DNA from: Bacteroidota bacterium
Lineage (GTDB): Bacteria; Bacteroidota; Bacteroidia; Chitinophagales; Chitinophagaceae
Assembly: GCA_018266555.1 (NCBI GenBank)
Contig: JAFEAF010000006.1
Location: 37,088 to 101,087 of the forward strand
Length of the DNA: 64,000 bases
Reading direction: 5' to 3'
The notes beneath the pieces were generated by a model that ran no database searches, was not told the DNA's origin, and was given only the letters and a program-made list of their open reading frames with translations. Below are positions 26,501 through 35,005 of this stretch, piece by piece. Every line of letters starts with the position of its first letter. Position 1 is the stretch's first letter. The position numbers and the translations under genes were made by a program.

Positions 26501-26648
26501 AAGTCCTTACCGAAATAATCGGCGGATCAATTGCCGGGTAATCCCTCACTGCAAGAAAAGTGAAACCCACCACACCAAATAAAATGAGCATCAGGTTCAT
26601 CACCGTAGCCAGCACCGGCCTTCTTAATGATAATTCAGAAATGTTCAT
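23565..26648 (-). CDS. RND efflux pump permease (AcrB/MexB-like, HAE1 type)
   Basis: Proton-driven inner-membrane pump that captures substrates from the periplasm. The 1027-residue protein shows the two-fold layout of 12 membrane helices with large periplasmic loops. The proton-relay pair is present in GLVVDDGIVV. The start is MNISELSLRRPVLATVMN, typical for the family; the C-terminus is short and charged. It belongs to an operon with the adaptor gene upstream (77-nt gap from start to adaptor stop) and the TolC gene downstream. Substrate is unknown. Confidence 0.96.
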   Translation of the reverse strand: MNISELSLRRPVLATVMNLMLILFGVVGFTFLAVRDYPAIDPPIISVRTSYTGANPDIIESRVTEVLEKQINGIPGIRTITSSSSLGSSQISVEFNLGTDLEAAASDVRDKVSQAARGLPQDIDAPPVVTKSDANSDFILILAVQSKTKNLLELSDYAENVLQQQFQTISQVSAVNIFGQKRYAMRIWLNPDKMNSYKVAFTDISTSLNKENIELPPGKIYGNNTELTIRVLGRLTSEEQFRNLIIKEDSSGIVRLSDVARVEVGPEDLEQNWKYNGVNAVGLAIIPQPGANNIAIADEFYKKLDQIEKNNKSDIQFSVLIDNTINIRQSLHEVEDTLAIAFALVILVIFFFFRDWLIAIRPLIDIPISLIATFFIMYVAGFTFNILTLLAIVLATGLVVDDGIVVTENIFRKIEKGLPIHKAAVEGSKEIFFAVISTSITLAIVFLPVIFLEGFVGRLFREFGVVLAAAVLISAFVSLTITPVLNVLLTRKRAGHGRFYHKTEPFFRGIENGYEKLLKGFFNIRWFSWVIIAICGFLIWLSFTNLKSELAPLEDKSSVRFSMTAPQGTSYGAMVKIVDPFIDYLYDSIPERDFVFARTPAGGANNSSMPRLGLVPPEDRKRTQNEIANDIQSKLSRFNGARIFAIQEQTIAVGLGSRGSLPVQFILQNQDLNKLHDMIPKFLDAARKDKTFANVDVNLKFNTPELQLTVDRMKIKDLGLSTQDVIAALQSAFSGGRLAYYIQGGYQYSVIAQVDRADRNKPQDISDLFVRNNAGQLIPLNAVVRMQESTSPATLYHFNRYKAATISASLAEGYTIGDGIQAMHNIANKLLDESYQTALSGPSRDYAESSSNIVFAFVLALVLIYLILSAQFESFRDPLTIMVTVPLALSGALLSLWIFGQTLNIFSEIGMIMLIGLVTKNGILIVEFANQKRAKGMSKKDAVFEAASQRLRPILMTSLATSLGALPIALSLGASSTSRIPLGIVVVCGILFSLILTLFVIPAVYTYVSGKHKTTEEIDKQMRGEID

Positions 26649-26725
26649 GAAATAATTTGGATTATTGGTCTTGCCGTTGTTTTTAATTTATTTGAATAGA
26701 AAAAACTGATCATTCTGAATTGTTA

Positions 26726-27793
26726 TCAGGGTTTGCTGAGTTGATCCAGTGTTTTTACCGATCTGATGATGACTTCGGATTTTGGTCTCGCAAATAAAAC
26801 ACCGGTAACTATTACCGTATCGCCGGCATTCACTCCTTTGGTGATCTCAACATTATCTGCCTGGCGATACCCGGTTTGCACATCTACAAATGTGGCTTTC
26901 CCGTTTTTAACTATTATCAATTGATTGTTCCGGTCTTCTGGAATAATGGAATTGGTAGGCACCATGATTGCTTTTTTATTTTCACCGGCATCCACATAAA
27001 CTTTCACAAATGCTCCCGGGTTTGCAGATCCGTTTTCGAGTACAGCTCGTACTATTAGATTACGGGTATCCTGGTTGATCTGTGGTTCAACAGCTACTAT
27101 ACGGGCTTTCTTGATGATATTATTTGAAGCATCTAATTCCACATTGACCATGTTTCCTATGTGTATAACATTTTTATATTGTTCCGGGATAGTGAAATCC
27201 ACTTTCATCTTATTCAGTTGCTGAATACTTGCGATGATATCATTTGAAGTAACATATTGCCCGGGGCTTACTCTTCGTAAACCAATCACACCGCTAAAAG
27301 GAGCTTTGACCACAGTTTTATCTATCAATGCCTGCGTATAATCCATGTCCGCTTTCAGGTTGTTCACCTGGTTCACCGCTGCATCGTAATCGCTTTGATT
27401 GATTCCATTCACATCCAGCAATTTTTTCAACCGTTGCTCAGTTTGTTGCGCAAGACCCAGTTGCACTTTGCTTTTTTCCATTTGTGCCAGCAGGTCAGCA
27501 TCATTGATACGTGCAAGCACAGTACCTTGTGCCACGGGTTTTCCTTCCTGTACATTGAGATAGGTCAGTCGGCCATTTATCTCCGGGCGAAGCTCGGCAA
27601 ATTCATTGGCAACTATGGTTCCGTTTGCCTCTACTGTTTGGATAAGAGATTGAGGTGTGGCAATAATGACATCTACAATGGCTGCAGCGTCATTTCTTTT
27701 TCCTGTATCTTTTTTATTCTCTTTGCATCCTGTAAAAACAAGCGTTGCAAACAAAACATAAACGAAAATACAGGCAGATTTTCTCCCCGGCAT
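26726..27793 (-). CDS. RND efflux periplasmic adaptor (membrane fusion protein), lipoprotein
   Basis: Links the RND pump to the outer-membrane channel. With the ATG at 27793 the protein has 355 residues, and an N-terminal lipoprotein signal ends in LVFTGC (Cys23). The reading frame extends upstream to a TTG at 27817, which is less likely. Barrel-sandwich hybrid and alpha-hairpin regions are visible (INGRLTYLNVQEGKPVAQG; then the KVQLGLAQQTEQRLKKLLD helix). First gene of the efflux operon. Confidence 0.92.
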   Translation of the reverse strand: MPGRKSACIFVYVLFATLVFTGCKENKKDTGKRNDAAAIVDVIIATPQSLIQTVEANGTIVANEFAELRPEINGRLTYLNVQEGKPVAQGTVLARINDADLLAQMEKSKVQLGLAQQTEQRLKKLLDVNGINQSDYDAAVNQVNNLKADMDYTQALIDKTVVKAPFSGVIGLRRVSPGQYVTSNDIIASIQQLNKMKVDFTIPEQYKNVIHIGNMVNVELDASNNIIKKARIVAVEPQINQDTRNLIVRAVLENGSANPGAFVKVYVDAGENKKAIMVPTNSIIPEDRNNQLIIVKNGKATFVDVQTGYRQADNVEITKGVNAGDTVIVTGVLFARPKSEVIIRSVKTLDQLSKP

Positions 27794-27996
27794 GTGTATC
27801 TTTTTAAAGAGTTTCAAATATAAACAGTTTTGTGTCTTAATGTTTCATGAAATGATGATCGGCTTCCTTAGAATATAATCAAAAATTATATGAACTAATC
27901 CCGAAATCGGCCACATCACAGTTGCTGTAGTACGAATTTTTAATTTGACGCAATTCCGGAATAAATCTTTTCTTTGTTATATAAATTTTGCTGTGA

Positions 27997-28509
27997 ATGA
28001 ATCCATTGATCGGCATTATCATGGGTAGCGACAGTGATCTCAACATCATGCAGGCTGCTGCTGATGTATTAAAAGAGTTTGAGATTCCTTATGAAGTAAC
28101 GGTTGTATCTGCTCACCGTACACCGTTGCGTATGCTGGACTATGCACAGAAAGCAAAAGAAAGAGGTTTGAAAGTAATCATTGCAGGCGCCGGGGGTGCT
28201 GCTCATCTGCCAGGTATGGTGGCATCCGTAACTTCATTGCCGGTAATTGGCGTTCCCATTAAATCGTCCAACTCTATTGATGGTTGGGATTCGGTATTAT
28301 CTATTTTACAAATGCCAAACGGGGTACCGGTTGCTACAGTAGCACTGAATGGATCAAAAAATGCCGGAATATTAGCTGCGGAAATTTTAGGGACTTATGA
28401 TGAAGCAACTTCAAAAAAAGTGGCTGCATATAAAAATTCACTAAATAATGAAGTGATTCAGAAAGTGGAGAAACTGAAGAAAGATGGCTGGGAAAATAAG
28501 TTTGACTAA
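27997..28509 (+). CDS. purE: N5-carboxyaminoimidazole ribonucleotide mutase
   Basis: Converts N5-CAIR to CAIR, the step after PurK. The 170-residue protein has the class I motifs: [29 protein letters not shown], and [13 protein letters not shown]. It is preceded by a near-consensus -7 box (AAATTTTG) six bases before the ATG. It is convergent with bshC across a 165-nt gap that contains an inverted repeat. Confidence 0.96.
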   Translation: MNPLIGIIMGSDSDLNIMQAAADVLKEFEIPYEVTVVSAHRTPLRMLDYAQKAKERGLKVIIAGAGGAAHLPGMVASVTSLPVIGVPIKSSNSIDGWDSVLSILQMPNGVPVATVALNGSKNAGILAAEILGTYDEATSKKVAAYKNSLNNEVIQKVEKLKKDGWENKFD

Positions 28510-28558
28510 GAACCGGGAAATTATTGAGCCTTTTAATTTTTCATTGATCATAACCTCC

Positions 28559-28588
28559 GCCATGGTTCGTGTGGACACAAACCATGGC
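28559..28588. repeat. Inverted repeat between convergent purE and bshC
   Basis: GCCATGGTT (28559-28567) is complementary to AACCATGGC (28580-28588). The inner GTGT and ACAC also pair, with one C/A mismatch between the two stems. It could be a bidirectional terminator, although it lacks a clear T-run on either side, or a mobile palindromic repeat. Confidence 0.55.
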
Positions 28589-28674
28589 AGGGATCAACAG
28601 GATGTGCAGGTTTCTTGCTTGAAATGATCTTTAAAAGGCAGAAATATTTCATCTCCGATACAAGTATAATAATA

Positions 28675-30276
28675 TCATTTTTCTGATATTATCACAAACT
28701 CCTGTTCGAATTCCAGCGAGGATTCATGCAATTTCTTTAAGAAATCTTTCCCCCATTTTGCATAATAGCTCATGAAGTTATCATAACGCTCCTGCAAGCC
28801 GCCGAAAGGAAATAATTTTTCTTTAATAGAGTGAATCTGCCTTTGCTGGTCTGTAAATTTTCTTTTTTCGGCCCGAAGCATTTTTTTCTCTAACTCATGC
28901 AAACGATGCAAGGATTGTAATTTCAAGACATCAACATGGCGGGAGAGCGTACTGTCCACCGAGGCAGCCTGTTTTTTTATGGACTCATACAGTTGCTCGG
29001 TTTTCGATAAGGTGCCGTTTAATTTCAGATTGTGTTTGCTTTCATTTTCAACAATCTTATTCAGCAACACTTCTTCCCCGCTAAAGAAGTCTTCCACGCC
29101 AAATCCAAGTTTTTGAATTTTTTCCTGCCACTTTTTTTCTGTTATTAAAAATGAGTTGCGCAGCATTAACACCGGGTAGGGAACATTGTAATGCTCAAAC
29201 ATATCTTTTAACTGGAGCCAGTAAGACAACTCCCCTCCCCCGCCTATATAAACAAGATTTGGCAAAATTGTTTCCTGGTATAAACCACGAAGAATGACAT
29301 TGGGGCTGAAACGGTCGGGATGCGCTGAGAGTTCATTATTAATTTCCTCCTCACTAAAACTTATACCCGAATTTTGAATTTTAAATTTTTTATTCTGAGT
29401 TACAATTCGTTCCCGAATACTGTCCTTCAAATAAAATAAATTAATTTCTCTTGGGTTTACCTGAGTTTTATAGCCTGCAGTGAGCAACCGATCCGCCGTT
29501 TTTTCCACAATACCTGAAGCCGTTTGATGAAACAGATCATCTTCAAAGACCGGGATCATTTGGTTTTTTAAATCTGCATCATCGGCAATTAGAACAATTA
29601 ACCCGTATTCAGAAAACAAAGAATGTACAAACTCAAATGTGGCATCTTGTACCAACCTGTTTTCTTTGTACGACTTTTTTACAAGTGAAACAATTTCGTT
29701 TCCAAAAGGAAGTACGGACAACTGCCCTTCAATTTGTGTAATGAGCTTGATAAACTCCTTATCAATTTTCATTCTCCCCACAGCGCCGGTTTGGCTGGTA
29801 TTCCATTCCAGTTTTTGTCCATCCAGGTAACAGTGTCCCAATTCATCAAAATCAGCATCCTCAGACCCCATATAAAAAACTGGTACAAAATAATGATCCG
29901 GTAATATTGTTTTTAAATGATCCGACAGTTTGATAGCATGAAGAATTTTATAAATGAAATATAAGGGCCCCGTAAAAATGTTTGGCTGGTGTGCCGTAGT
30001 GATCGTAAATGTATTTTCCGAAAGTATGGATTCGATATTTTTTTCAACGGCTTTTGAAGCATGAACAGATTGATATTGCTTTTTTAGACAGTTCACCAGG
30101 GTTTTTCTATCCATTGAGCTTTTCTTTCTTGCTTCCATAGCTTTTTGAATTCCCTGGAGTGAAGGAGGAAGAGTAAAAAAAGGTTTCAGCGATACAGCCT
30201 GGTCAACATAGTCCAATGCCGTTTTAGTGAAGTAACCGGTTTGCCGGTAAGATATTCGGGTAGCAATACAATCCAT
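28675..30276 (-). CDS. bshC: Bacillithiol biosynthesis cysteine-adding enzyme BshC
   Basis: Adds cysteine to glucosaminyl-malate to make bacillithiol, a low-molecular-weight thiol. The 533-residue protein carries the family blocks TTAHQPNIFTGPLYFIYKI and FVPVFYMGSEDADFDEL, and a long helical coiled-coil region at about 410-500. Length is typical. A heptamer tract at 29369-29396 encodes a KKFKIQNSG stretch near residues 294-303 that looks inserted but is in frame. No bshA or bshB nearby. Confidence 0.93.
   Translation of the reverse strand: MDCIATRISYRQTGYFTKTALDYVDQAVSLKPFFTLPPSLQGIQKAMEARKKSSMDRKTLVNCLKKQYQSVHASKAVEKNIESILSENTFTITTAHQPNIFTGPLYFIYKILHAIKLSDHLKTILPDHYFVPVFYMGSEDADFDELGHCYLDGQKLEWNTSQTGAVGRMKIDKEFIKLITQIEGQLSVLPFGNEIVSLVKKSYKENRLVQDATFEFVHSLFSEYGLIVLIADDADLKNQMIPVFEDDLFHQTASGIVEKTADRLLTAGYKTQVNPREINLFYLKDSIRERIVTQNKKFKIQNSGISFSEEEINNELSAHPDRFSPNVILRGLYQETILPNLVYIGGGGELSYWLQLKDMFEHYNVPYPVLMLRNSFLITEKKWQEKIQKLGFGVEDFFSGEEVLLNKIVENESKHNLKLNGTLSKTEQLYESIKKQAASVDSTLSRHVDVLKLQSLHRLHELEKKMLRAEKRKFTDQQRQIHSIKEKLFPFGGLQERYDNFMSYYAKWGKDFLKKLHESSLEFEQEFVIISEK
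29369..29396. repeat. Degenerate heptamer tract inside bshC
   Basis: Units GAATTTT, GAATTTT, AAATTTT and TTATTCT in register (written on the + strand). Encodes a short basic segment in the - strand gene. The shortest and weakest of the tracts; low complexity could contribute. Confidence 0.55.
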
Positions 30277-30341
30277 AAGAAGTTCTAAAAATAAAAACTA
30301 CAATTCGCTTTACAATTCTGTTCTTAAAATTTAACGTTCTG

Positions 30342-31169
30342 TTACTTTAATTGATAAGCCGTGATCCTGTTTTGGAGAAAATTAGGGACATACACTATCT
30401 TTTTCACCGGATCGTAACCAATATCCGCTGAATTGATTTTTTGCGCCTGTGTGTCCAGTAATTTTTCTTTGCTTCCATCCACTTTCACATAATAAATAGC
30501 CCCCACCCAACAGGAAACTAAAAAATCATGGCCGTTGACAGATTCCAAACCGTCGGTACTTGATTCCATTCCGTCTGCAATTCTGATTCTCATTTTGTTT
30601 TTTGTAATCTTCAATAACACCCCATTACTGAGAACATACAGGTCATCGCCAATACAAAACAGGCCGTTTGCGCCGGTAATATTTTCTGCTACAGTCTTCA
30701 CCTCTCCATTTTCAATCCTATACACTTTATTCATCCTGGTATCGGATACGTAAATGATTCCTTTGTCATTAATTGCAATATCATTCAGAAACATAGCCCC
30801 TTTCACAGGGATTCTATTTTCTATAGTTGCAGCGGTTGTATTTATTTCCACCACTTCGTCAATATCAGCCACAAATAGTTTTCCATCGTACAAACCCATT
30901 CCTTTGGGTGCATTCAATCCTTTTACCCAATCCACATTGATTATTTTTCCATTGAGATCCACTTTCCCGATGGAACCATTACCATCTTTAACAGAAGCAT
31001 CTCCGTTTATATTCGAAACATACAGGAAATTATTTTTTGAATTGAATAAAACGGATTCGGGTGTTCTTAGCAAAGTATCTGTTTGCCATAATTTAATAAG
31101 CTGATGCTTCTGTGCCAGGATACATGAACTGAAAAAAAGAGTAAGGGAAAATGCAAACACTTTTATCAT
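30342..31169 (-). CDS. Exported beta-propeller protein (SMP-30/NHL-like)
   Basis: A 275-residue protein with a signal peptide; Cys at the end of FFSSC might instead be a lipidation site. Six short repeats of the type SNINGDAS, LYVLSNG and YVPNFLQNRITAY fit a six-bladed propeller of the gluconolactonase/NHL type. No catalytic residues can be assigned. Located 190 nt downstream of the D-amino-acid oxidoreductase gene on the same strand, so it may belong to that operon. Confidence 0.7.
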   Translation of the reverse strand: MIKVFAFSLTLFFSSCILAQKHQLIKLWQTDTLLRTPESVLFNSKNNFLYVSNINGDASVKDGNGSIGKVDLNGKIINVDWVKGLNAPKGMGLYDGKLFVADIDEVVEINTTAATIENRIPVKGAMFLNDIAINDKGIIYVSDTRMNKVYRIENGEVKTVAENITGANGLFCIGDDLYVLSNGVLLKITKNKMRIRIADGMESSTDGLESVNGHDFLVSCWVGAIYYVKVDGSKEKLLDTQAQKINSADIGYDPVKKIVYVPNFLQNRITAYQLK

Positions 31170-31359
31170 GTAAATAAATTTATGACTAAGGTACTAATAC
31201 AAATTGAATCAGGATGTTATTGCTGCTTCAGTGTGTACCCGGGTTTTCATTATAATGAAAGATGTTCATACTTAAAAGAATTGTTGTTCCGATAAAACAT
31301 AATAGATATATCATAGCTTGCTAATACCAGCAACAACAAAATGTGGGATGCACTCCATT

Positions 31360-32604
31360 TCAGGAAAACCGCAGAGGATCAAATGCAGAAATATCTATGC
31401 TGGTTGGCTTGTCATCAATTAGTTGTTCGATCAAATGTCCGGTACCTGCTGCCGCAGAAACACCCAACATAGCATGGCCTCCGGCATAAATAAGATTAGT
31501 GAATTTATTATGCTTGCCGATGTAGGGCATTCCATCGGGTGATACAGGTCGATAACCAAACCATGCTTTTTGTGTTTGTAAAACAGGAAGGTTCATGGAC
31601 GGATAATATTTTTTAAATGCGTTATAAATGGCAGCAACTCTTTTAGGTAAAATGTTTCCGCTATGCCCGCTTAATTCCATTGTGCCTCCAATCCTGAGCC
31701 AGCGATCAATAGGTGTGGTGGCCGTACGGTCATCTACTAATATGGAAGGATAATGCAAATTCTTTTCGAGATCATCATAAGAAAGACTATATCCTTTTCC
31801 CGGCTGCATCGGGATATAAATGCTTAATAGTTTAGAAATTTTTCCCAGCCAGGAACCGTTTGCAATAATTAATTTTTCACAATCCATTTTTGTTTTGTCG
31901 GTAATGATTGCTGTAACCCTGCTATTGTTTTTTTCAAACCCGGTTACCTCGGTATTCACCCAAAACTTTACGCCATCATTTTGTAACCATTGATACATCT
32001 TTCTCATAAATGAACCCGAATCAATATGACAATCATCGGTATATAAAACACCTCCGGCTATATTCACTTCCACTTCCGGTTCATATTTCTGAACTTCCTG
32101 CGGGGTACACATAATAGTTTTCAATCCCAGATGATGTGCCTGCTCTGCTAAATGTTTTTCATGAATGGCGGTTTTTTCCGATTTATAGAGCATCCAGATC
32201 CCTTTTTCAATCATAGGGAATGAATCATTCAAATCTGATTTTATATCACTCATTAAATGACGGCTCAGTTGCAGCAGGTTATTCAAATGCGGAATGTTCT
32301 GTTCAACTTTTTTTGCGTTGGCATTTTTCCAAAAAGTCATTCCCCACCGGATCAAATCCCAATTCAACCGTGGCTTAATATAAAAAGGAGAAGACGATTT
32401 AAGCATCCATCGCAATCCCTGTGCAACAATTCCGGGAGTAGCAATTGGAGTAAAATGGCTGGGTGATACATAGCCCATATTTCCGAAGGAGCAACCATCT
32501 GTTATGTCATTTTTTTCGATAACCGTTACTTCATGTCCTTCTTTTTGCAAATAATAAGCAGAGCAAAGACCTATCACTCCGCCGCCGATAACTGTTACTT
32601 TCAT
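31360..32604 (-). CDS. FAD-dependent D-amino-acid oxidoreductase (DadA/DAO family)
   Basis: A 414-residue flavoenzyme of the DAO family. The FAD motif VIGGGVIGLCSAYYL is at the N-terminus, and the C-terminal block FGYRPVSPDGMPYIGKH followed by AGGHAMLGVSAAAGTG is typical of D-amino acid dehydrogenases, including D-hydroxyproline dehydrogenases. Its start is one base after the stop of the DUF4965 gene, placing it in the GH127 operon. With the hydroxyproline epimerase upstream, the likely substrate is cis-4-hydroxy-D-proline; this is inferred from context. Confidence 0.82.
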   Translation of the reverse strand: MKVTVIGGGVIGLCSAYYLQKEGHEVTVIEKNDITDGCSFGNMGYVSPSHFTPIATPGIVAQGLRWMLKSSSPFYIKPRLNWDLIRWGMTFWKNANAKKVEQNIPHLNNLLQLSRHLMSDIKSDLNDSFPMIEKGIWMLYKSEKTAIHEKHLAEQAHHLGLKTIMCTPQEVQKYEPEVEVNIAGGVLYTDDCHIDSGSFMRKMYQWLQNDGVKFWVNTEVTGFEKNNSRVTAIITDKTKMDCEKLIIANGSWLGKISKLLSIYIPMQPGKGYSLSYDDLEKNLHYPSILVDDRTATTPIDRWLRIGGTMELSGHSGNILPKRVAAIYNAFKKYYPSMNLPVLQTQKAWFGYRPVSPDGMPYIGKHNKFTNLIYAGGHAMLGVSAAAGTGHLIEQLIDDKPTSIDISAFDPLRFS

Positions 32605-32605
32605 A

Positions 32606-35005
32606 TTATTTTTTCATCCATTTATTTTCCAGCATTTTAATAAAATATCCGCCTACTACGCTTCTTGCCTGGAAACCCACCTTTTTCCCGTCTGTAGTTT
32701 CATGCCAGTCGCTCAAAGGTACTCTCGTAGGTGTTTCCGTGACATATTTATATATTGGTTCGATCAACGTATCAAAATCTTTCTGATTGGCTGCTAATGC
32801 GGCGGTCCACATCACCCAATCTGATTTGGTGTAAGTTTTCCGGCTGTCGAGCGGCAGTCCGAATTTATTTTGTTTACTGAGATAATATTTTATTTCCTTG
32901 TCATAAACCGACTGGGGAAAAAGTTTTAGCCCCAAAAGTTTATCCCAAACCAAATTATATTTCTGACTCCATGTTCCTTTTTTTCCAAATGCGAGATCAA
33001 AGTGATCGCCATCATCTGCTAACCGCATCCATTGTTGTACATAATTTGTTGCAATAGAATCATATGTTGTTGCTTCCGTTTTATGTTCAAGCTGTCCTGC
33101 CATTTGTGCATAAGCAGCAATTCCAACAATTGCTTTTACAGATAAATTAGCATTGCGGGCCAGGTGCCCTGCAAAATCATCCGTGCATAATTGATTAGCC
33201 GGATCAAGCCCGTCTTTTACTAAAAATTCCACCCATTTGCTTAGTACAGTCCAGTGACGTTTTGCGAAAACAAAATTATTCTCAGCCTTACATATTGCTG
33301 CAGTCAAAATGATCATGTTCCCGGCTTCTTCCACAGGCATATCTTCAGGATAAGTTTGCCCGTTGGCTTGTGGATACATTCCAAGGTCATGTGCAGGAAA
33401 AGGTTTTTTCCATTTTCCTGTTTCACTATACATCATGATCGGTTCTACCATGCCTTTTAATAAATCCGGGTTATACATTAGAGAGAGAGGAGCTGAGGGA
33501 TAAGTAACATCCACTGTCCATATAGAACCATTGCTGAAATTTTCTTTCTGAGGGAATAAGATTTCATTTTGCCCCCCCCTCACTAACTTATGTGCTGCCA
33601 AAGACTGGCGATAGGCCAATACACAAAGTTTAGCATAAATCTCGCCTCCCGCTTCTTTAGCATCTTTAAAAAGTTGTTGATCAAATTTATCGCAACGCTC
33701 TGCAATGTGTCCATATTCATCCAAAGACTTCCTGGTCAATTCATCTGTTGATGTAAAATTTTTCTTCCACCATGCTTCTAAATGCTGACCGAAATATTGT
33801 ATCGAATACAGATCGTCATAAGCCAAAACAATTGTTTCCTCCGTAGGTACCGAACGGATATCTTTAAAATCAATTTCCGTATTACTGAAACCGCTCAGTT
33901 TCAAACCGGGAATTTTTGCATTCACATTTTGAGAAATACCGCCATCATCAAGAGCAGCGGTATATAAATAACCCCAGTCAATTCTTACATCATCCCCTTT
34001 TGTTTTTAAAACTGGCTGGGCGATGGTTCCGCTTTTCAGGTACATCATACCATGGGTCTTCACCGCTTCAGTTTTTACTTCTTCTTTTTTATTATTTCTT
34101 GCTAAATCATTGGAAACGGCAAAATAAATTTTTACATTTTGAGAGCTCACACCTGTGGCCCTTACGTCAAACGAAACAAAACTTACCGGCCGGGAAAGAA
34201 GATCCGGATCACTTGCCAGCAATGGCGAAAGAAAAGAAAGATCAAGGGTAACGGGCCCGCATTCAAATTCATATTTTGTTTGAGTGGCTGTTACCTCTAC
34301 TGATTTTTGAATAGCTTGTAATATAGGCTGTGCCGGTAACCGGTCATAAAGCCCTGCATCAATAAAACCAGCCCCTCCTGTATTTTCACAATGAATGGCT
34401 AATACATTTATTCCCTTCCTGAGTTTTTGCCGGACGGATTTTGCGAGTTCAACTTCTTTTTTCATTGAACAGCAACCGGCATTAAATATTTTTTCACCGT
34501 TCAGAAATATTTCAACATTGTCGTCATACTTCGCTTTTAATACCAACTCATTTATTTTAAGGGATTGTACCTGAAATGTTCTTCGTATCCAAATATCCTT
34601 ACTCTCCCATAAAGTTATTGGTGCCATATCTTTTGTTCCAAACATTCCTTGTCCTTTTAACCATTTTGAATCATCGTAACCAATGCTTGTCCAGTCATCA
34701 CCTGGCTTTGATTCTGTAAATTGACAATTAAACAAATCATCGTCTGCATCAGGAAGTATGGGTTTCATTTCCCTGGGAAGCTCTCCTAAAAATTTATACA
34801 GCTTATGATTTACTTCTAATAAACCGATGAGCGATTGATCTGTACCTGTCCAGTGTTTGGTTGTGCTTTCATTCAGTTTATCTGAAAAACTCCAGATACT
34901 GAAATAAGGATCATTGGTTATTAAGGGATAAGCAGGAGCTTTTGTAAGTTGAGCTTGTATCGAAAAATAGAAGCATAATAAAAAAACAGGTAACATACTT
35001 TTCAT
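32606..35005 (-). CDS. Glutaminase-like exported protein (DUF4965/DUF1793)
   Basis: A 799-residue protein with a signal peptide (cleavage after FSIQAQ). The N-terminus (APAYPLITNDPYFSIWS) and the later DUF4965/DUF1793 blocks (DLGMYPQANGQTYPEDMPVEEAGNMIILTAA region and LPLDSRKTYTKSDWVMWTAA) place it in the fungal glutaminase A-like group. A galactose-binding-type jelly roll appears inserted near residues 95-220. The start overlaps the GH127 stop by one base (TAATG). The group fold resembles glycosidases, so a carbohydrate substrate is possible. Activity here is not known. Confidence 0.85.
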   Translation of the reverse strand: MKSMLPVFLLCFYFSIQAQLTKAPAYPLITNDPYFSIWSFSDKLNESTTKHWTGTDQSLIGLLEVNHKLYKFLGELPREMKPILPDADDDLFNCQFTESKPGDDWTSIGYDDSKWLKGQGMFGTKDMAPITLWESKDIWIRRTFQVQSLKINELVLKAKYDDNVEIFLNGEKIFNAGCCSMKKEVELAKSVRQKLRKGINVLAIHCENTGGAGFIDAGLYDRLPAQPILQAIQKSVEVTATQTKYEFECGPVTLDLSFLSPLLASDPDLLSRPVSFVSFDVRATGVSSQNVKIYFAVSNDLARNNKKEEVKTEAVKTHGMMYLKSGTIAQPVLKTKGDDVRIDWGYLYTAALDDGGISQNVNAKIPGLKLSGFSNTEIDFKDIRSVPTEETIVLAYDDLYSIQYFGQHLEAWWKKNFTSTDELTRKSLDEYGHIAERCDKFDQQLFKDAKEAGGEIYAKLCVLAYRQSLAAHKLVRGGQNEILFPQKENFSNGSIWTVDVTYPSAPLSLMYNPDLLKGMVEPIMMYSETGKWKKPFPAHDLGMYPQANGQTYPEDMPVEEAGNMIILTAAICKAENNFVFAKRHWTVLSKWVEFLVKDGLDPANQLCTDDFAGHLARNANLSVKAIVGIAAYAQMAGQLEHKTEATTYDSIATNYVQQWMRLADDGDHFDLAFGKKGTWSQKYNLVWDKLLGLKLFPQSVYDKEIKYYLSKQNKFGLPLDSRKTYTKSDWVMWTAALAANQKDFDTLIEPIYKYVTETPTRVPLSDWHETTDGKKVGFQARSVVGGYFIKMLENKWMKK

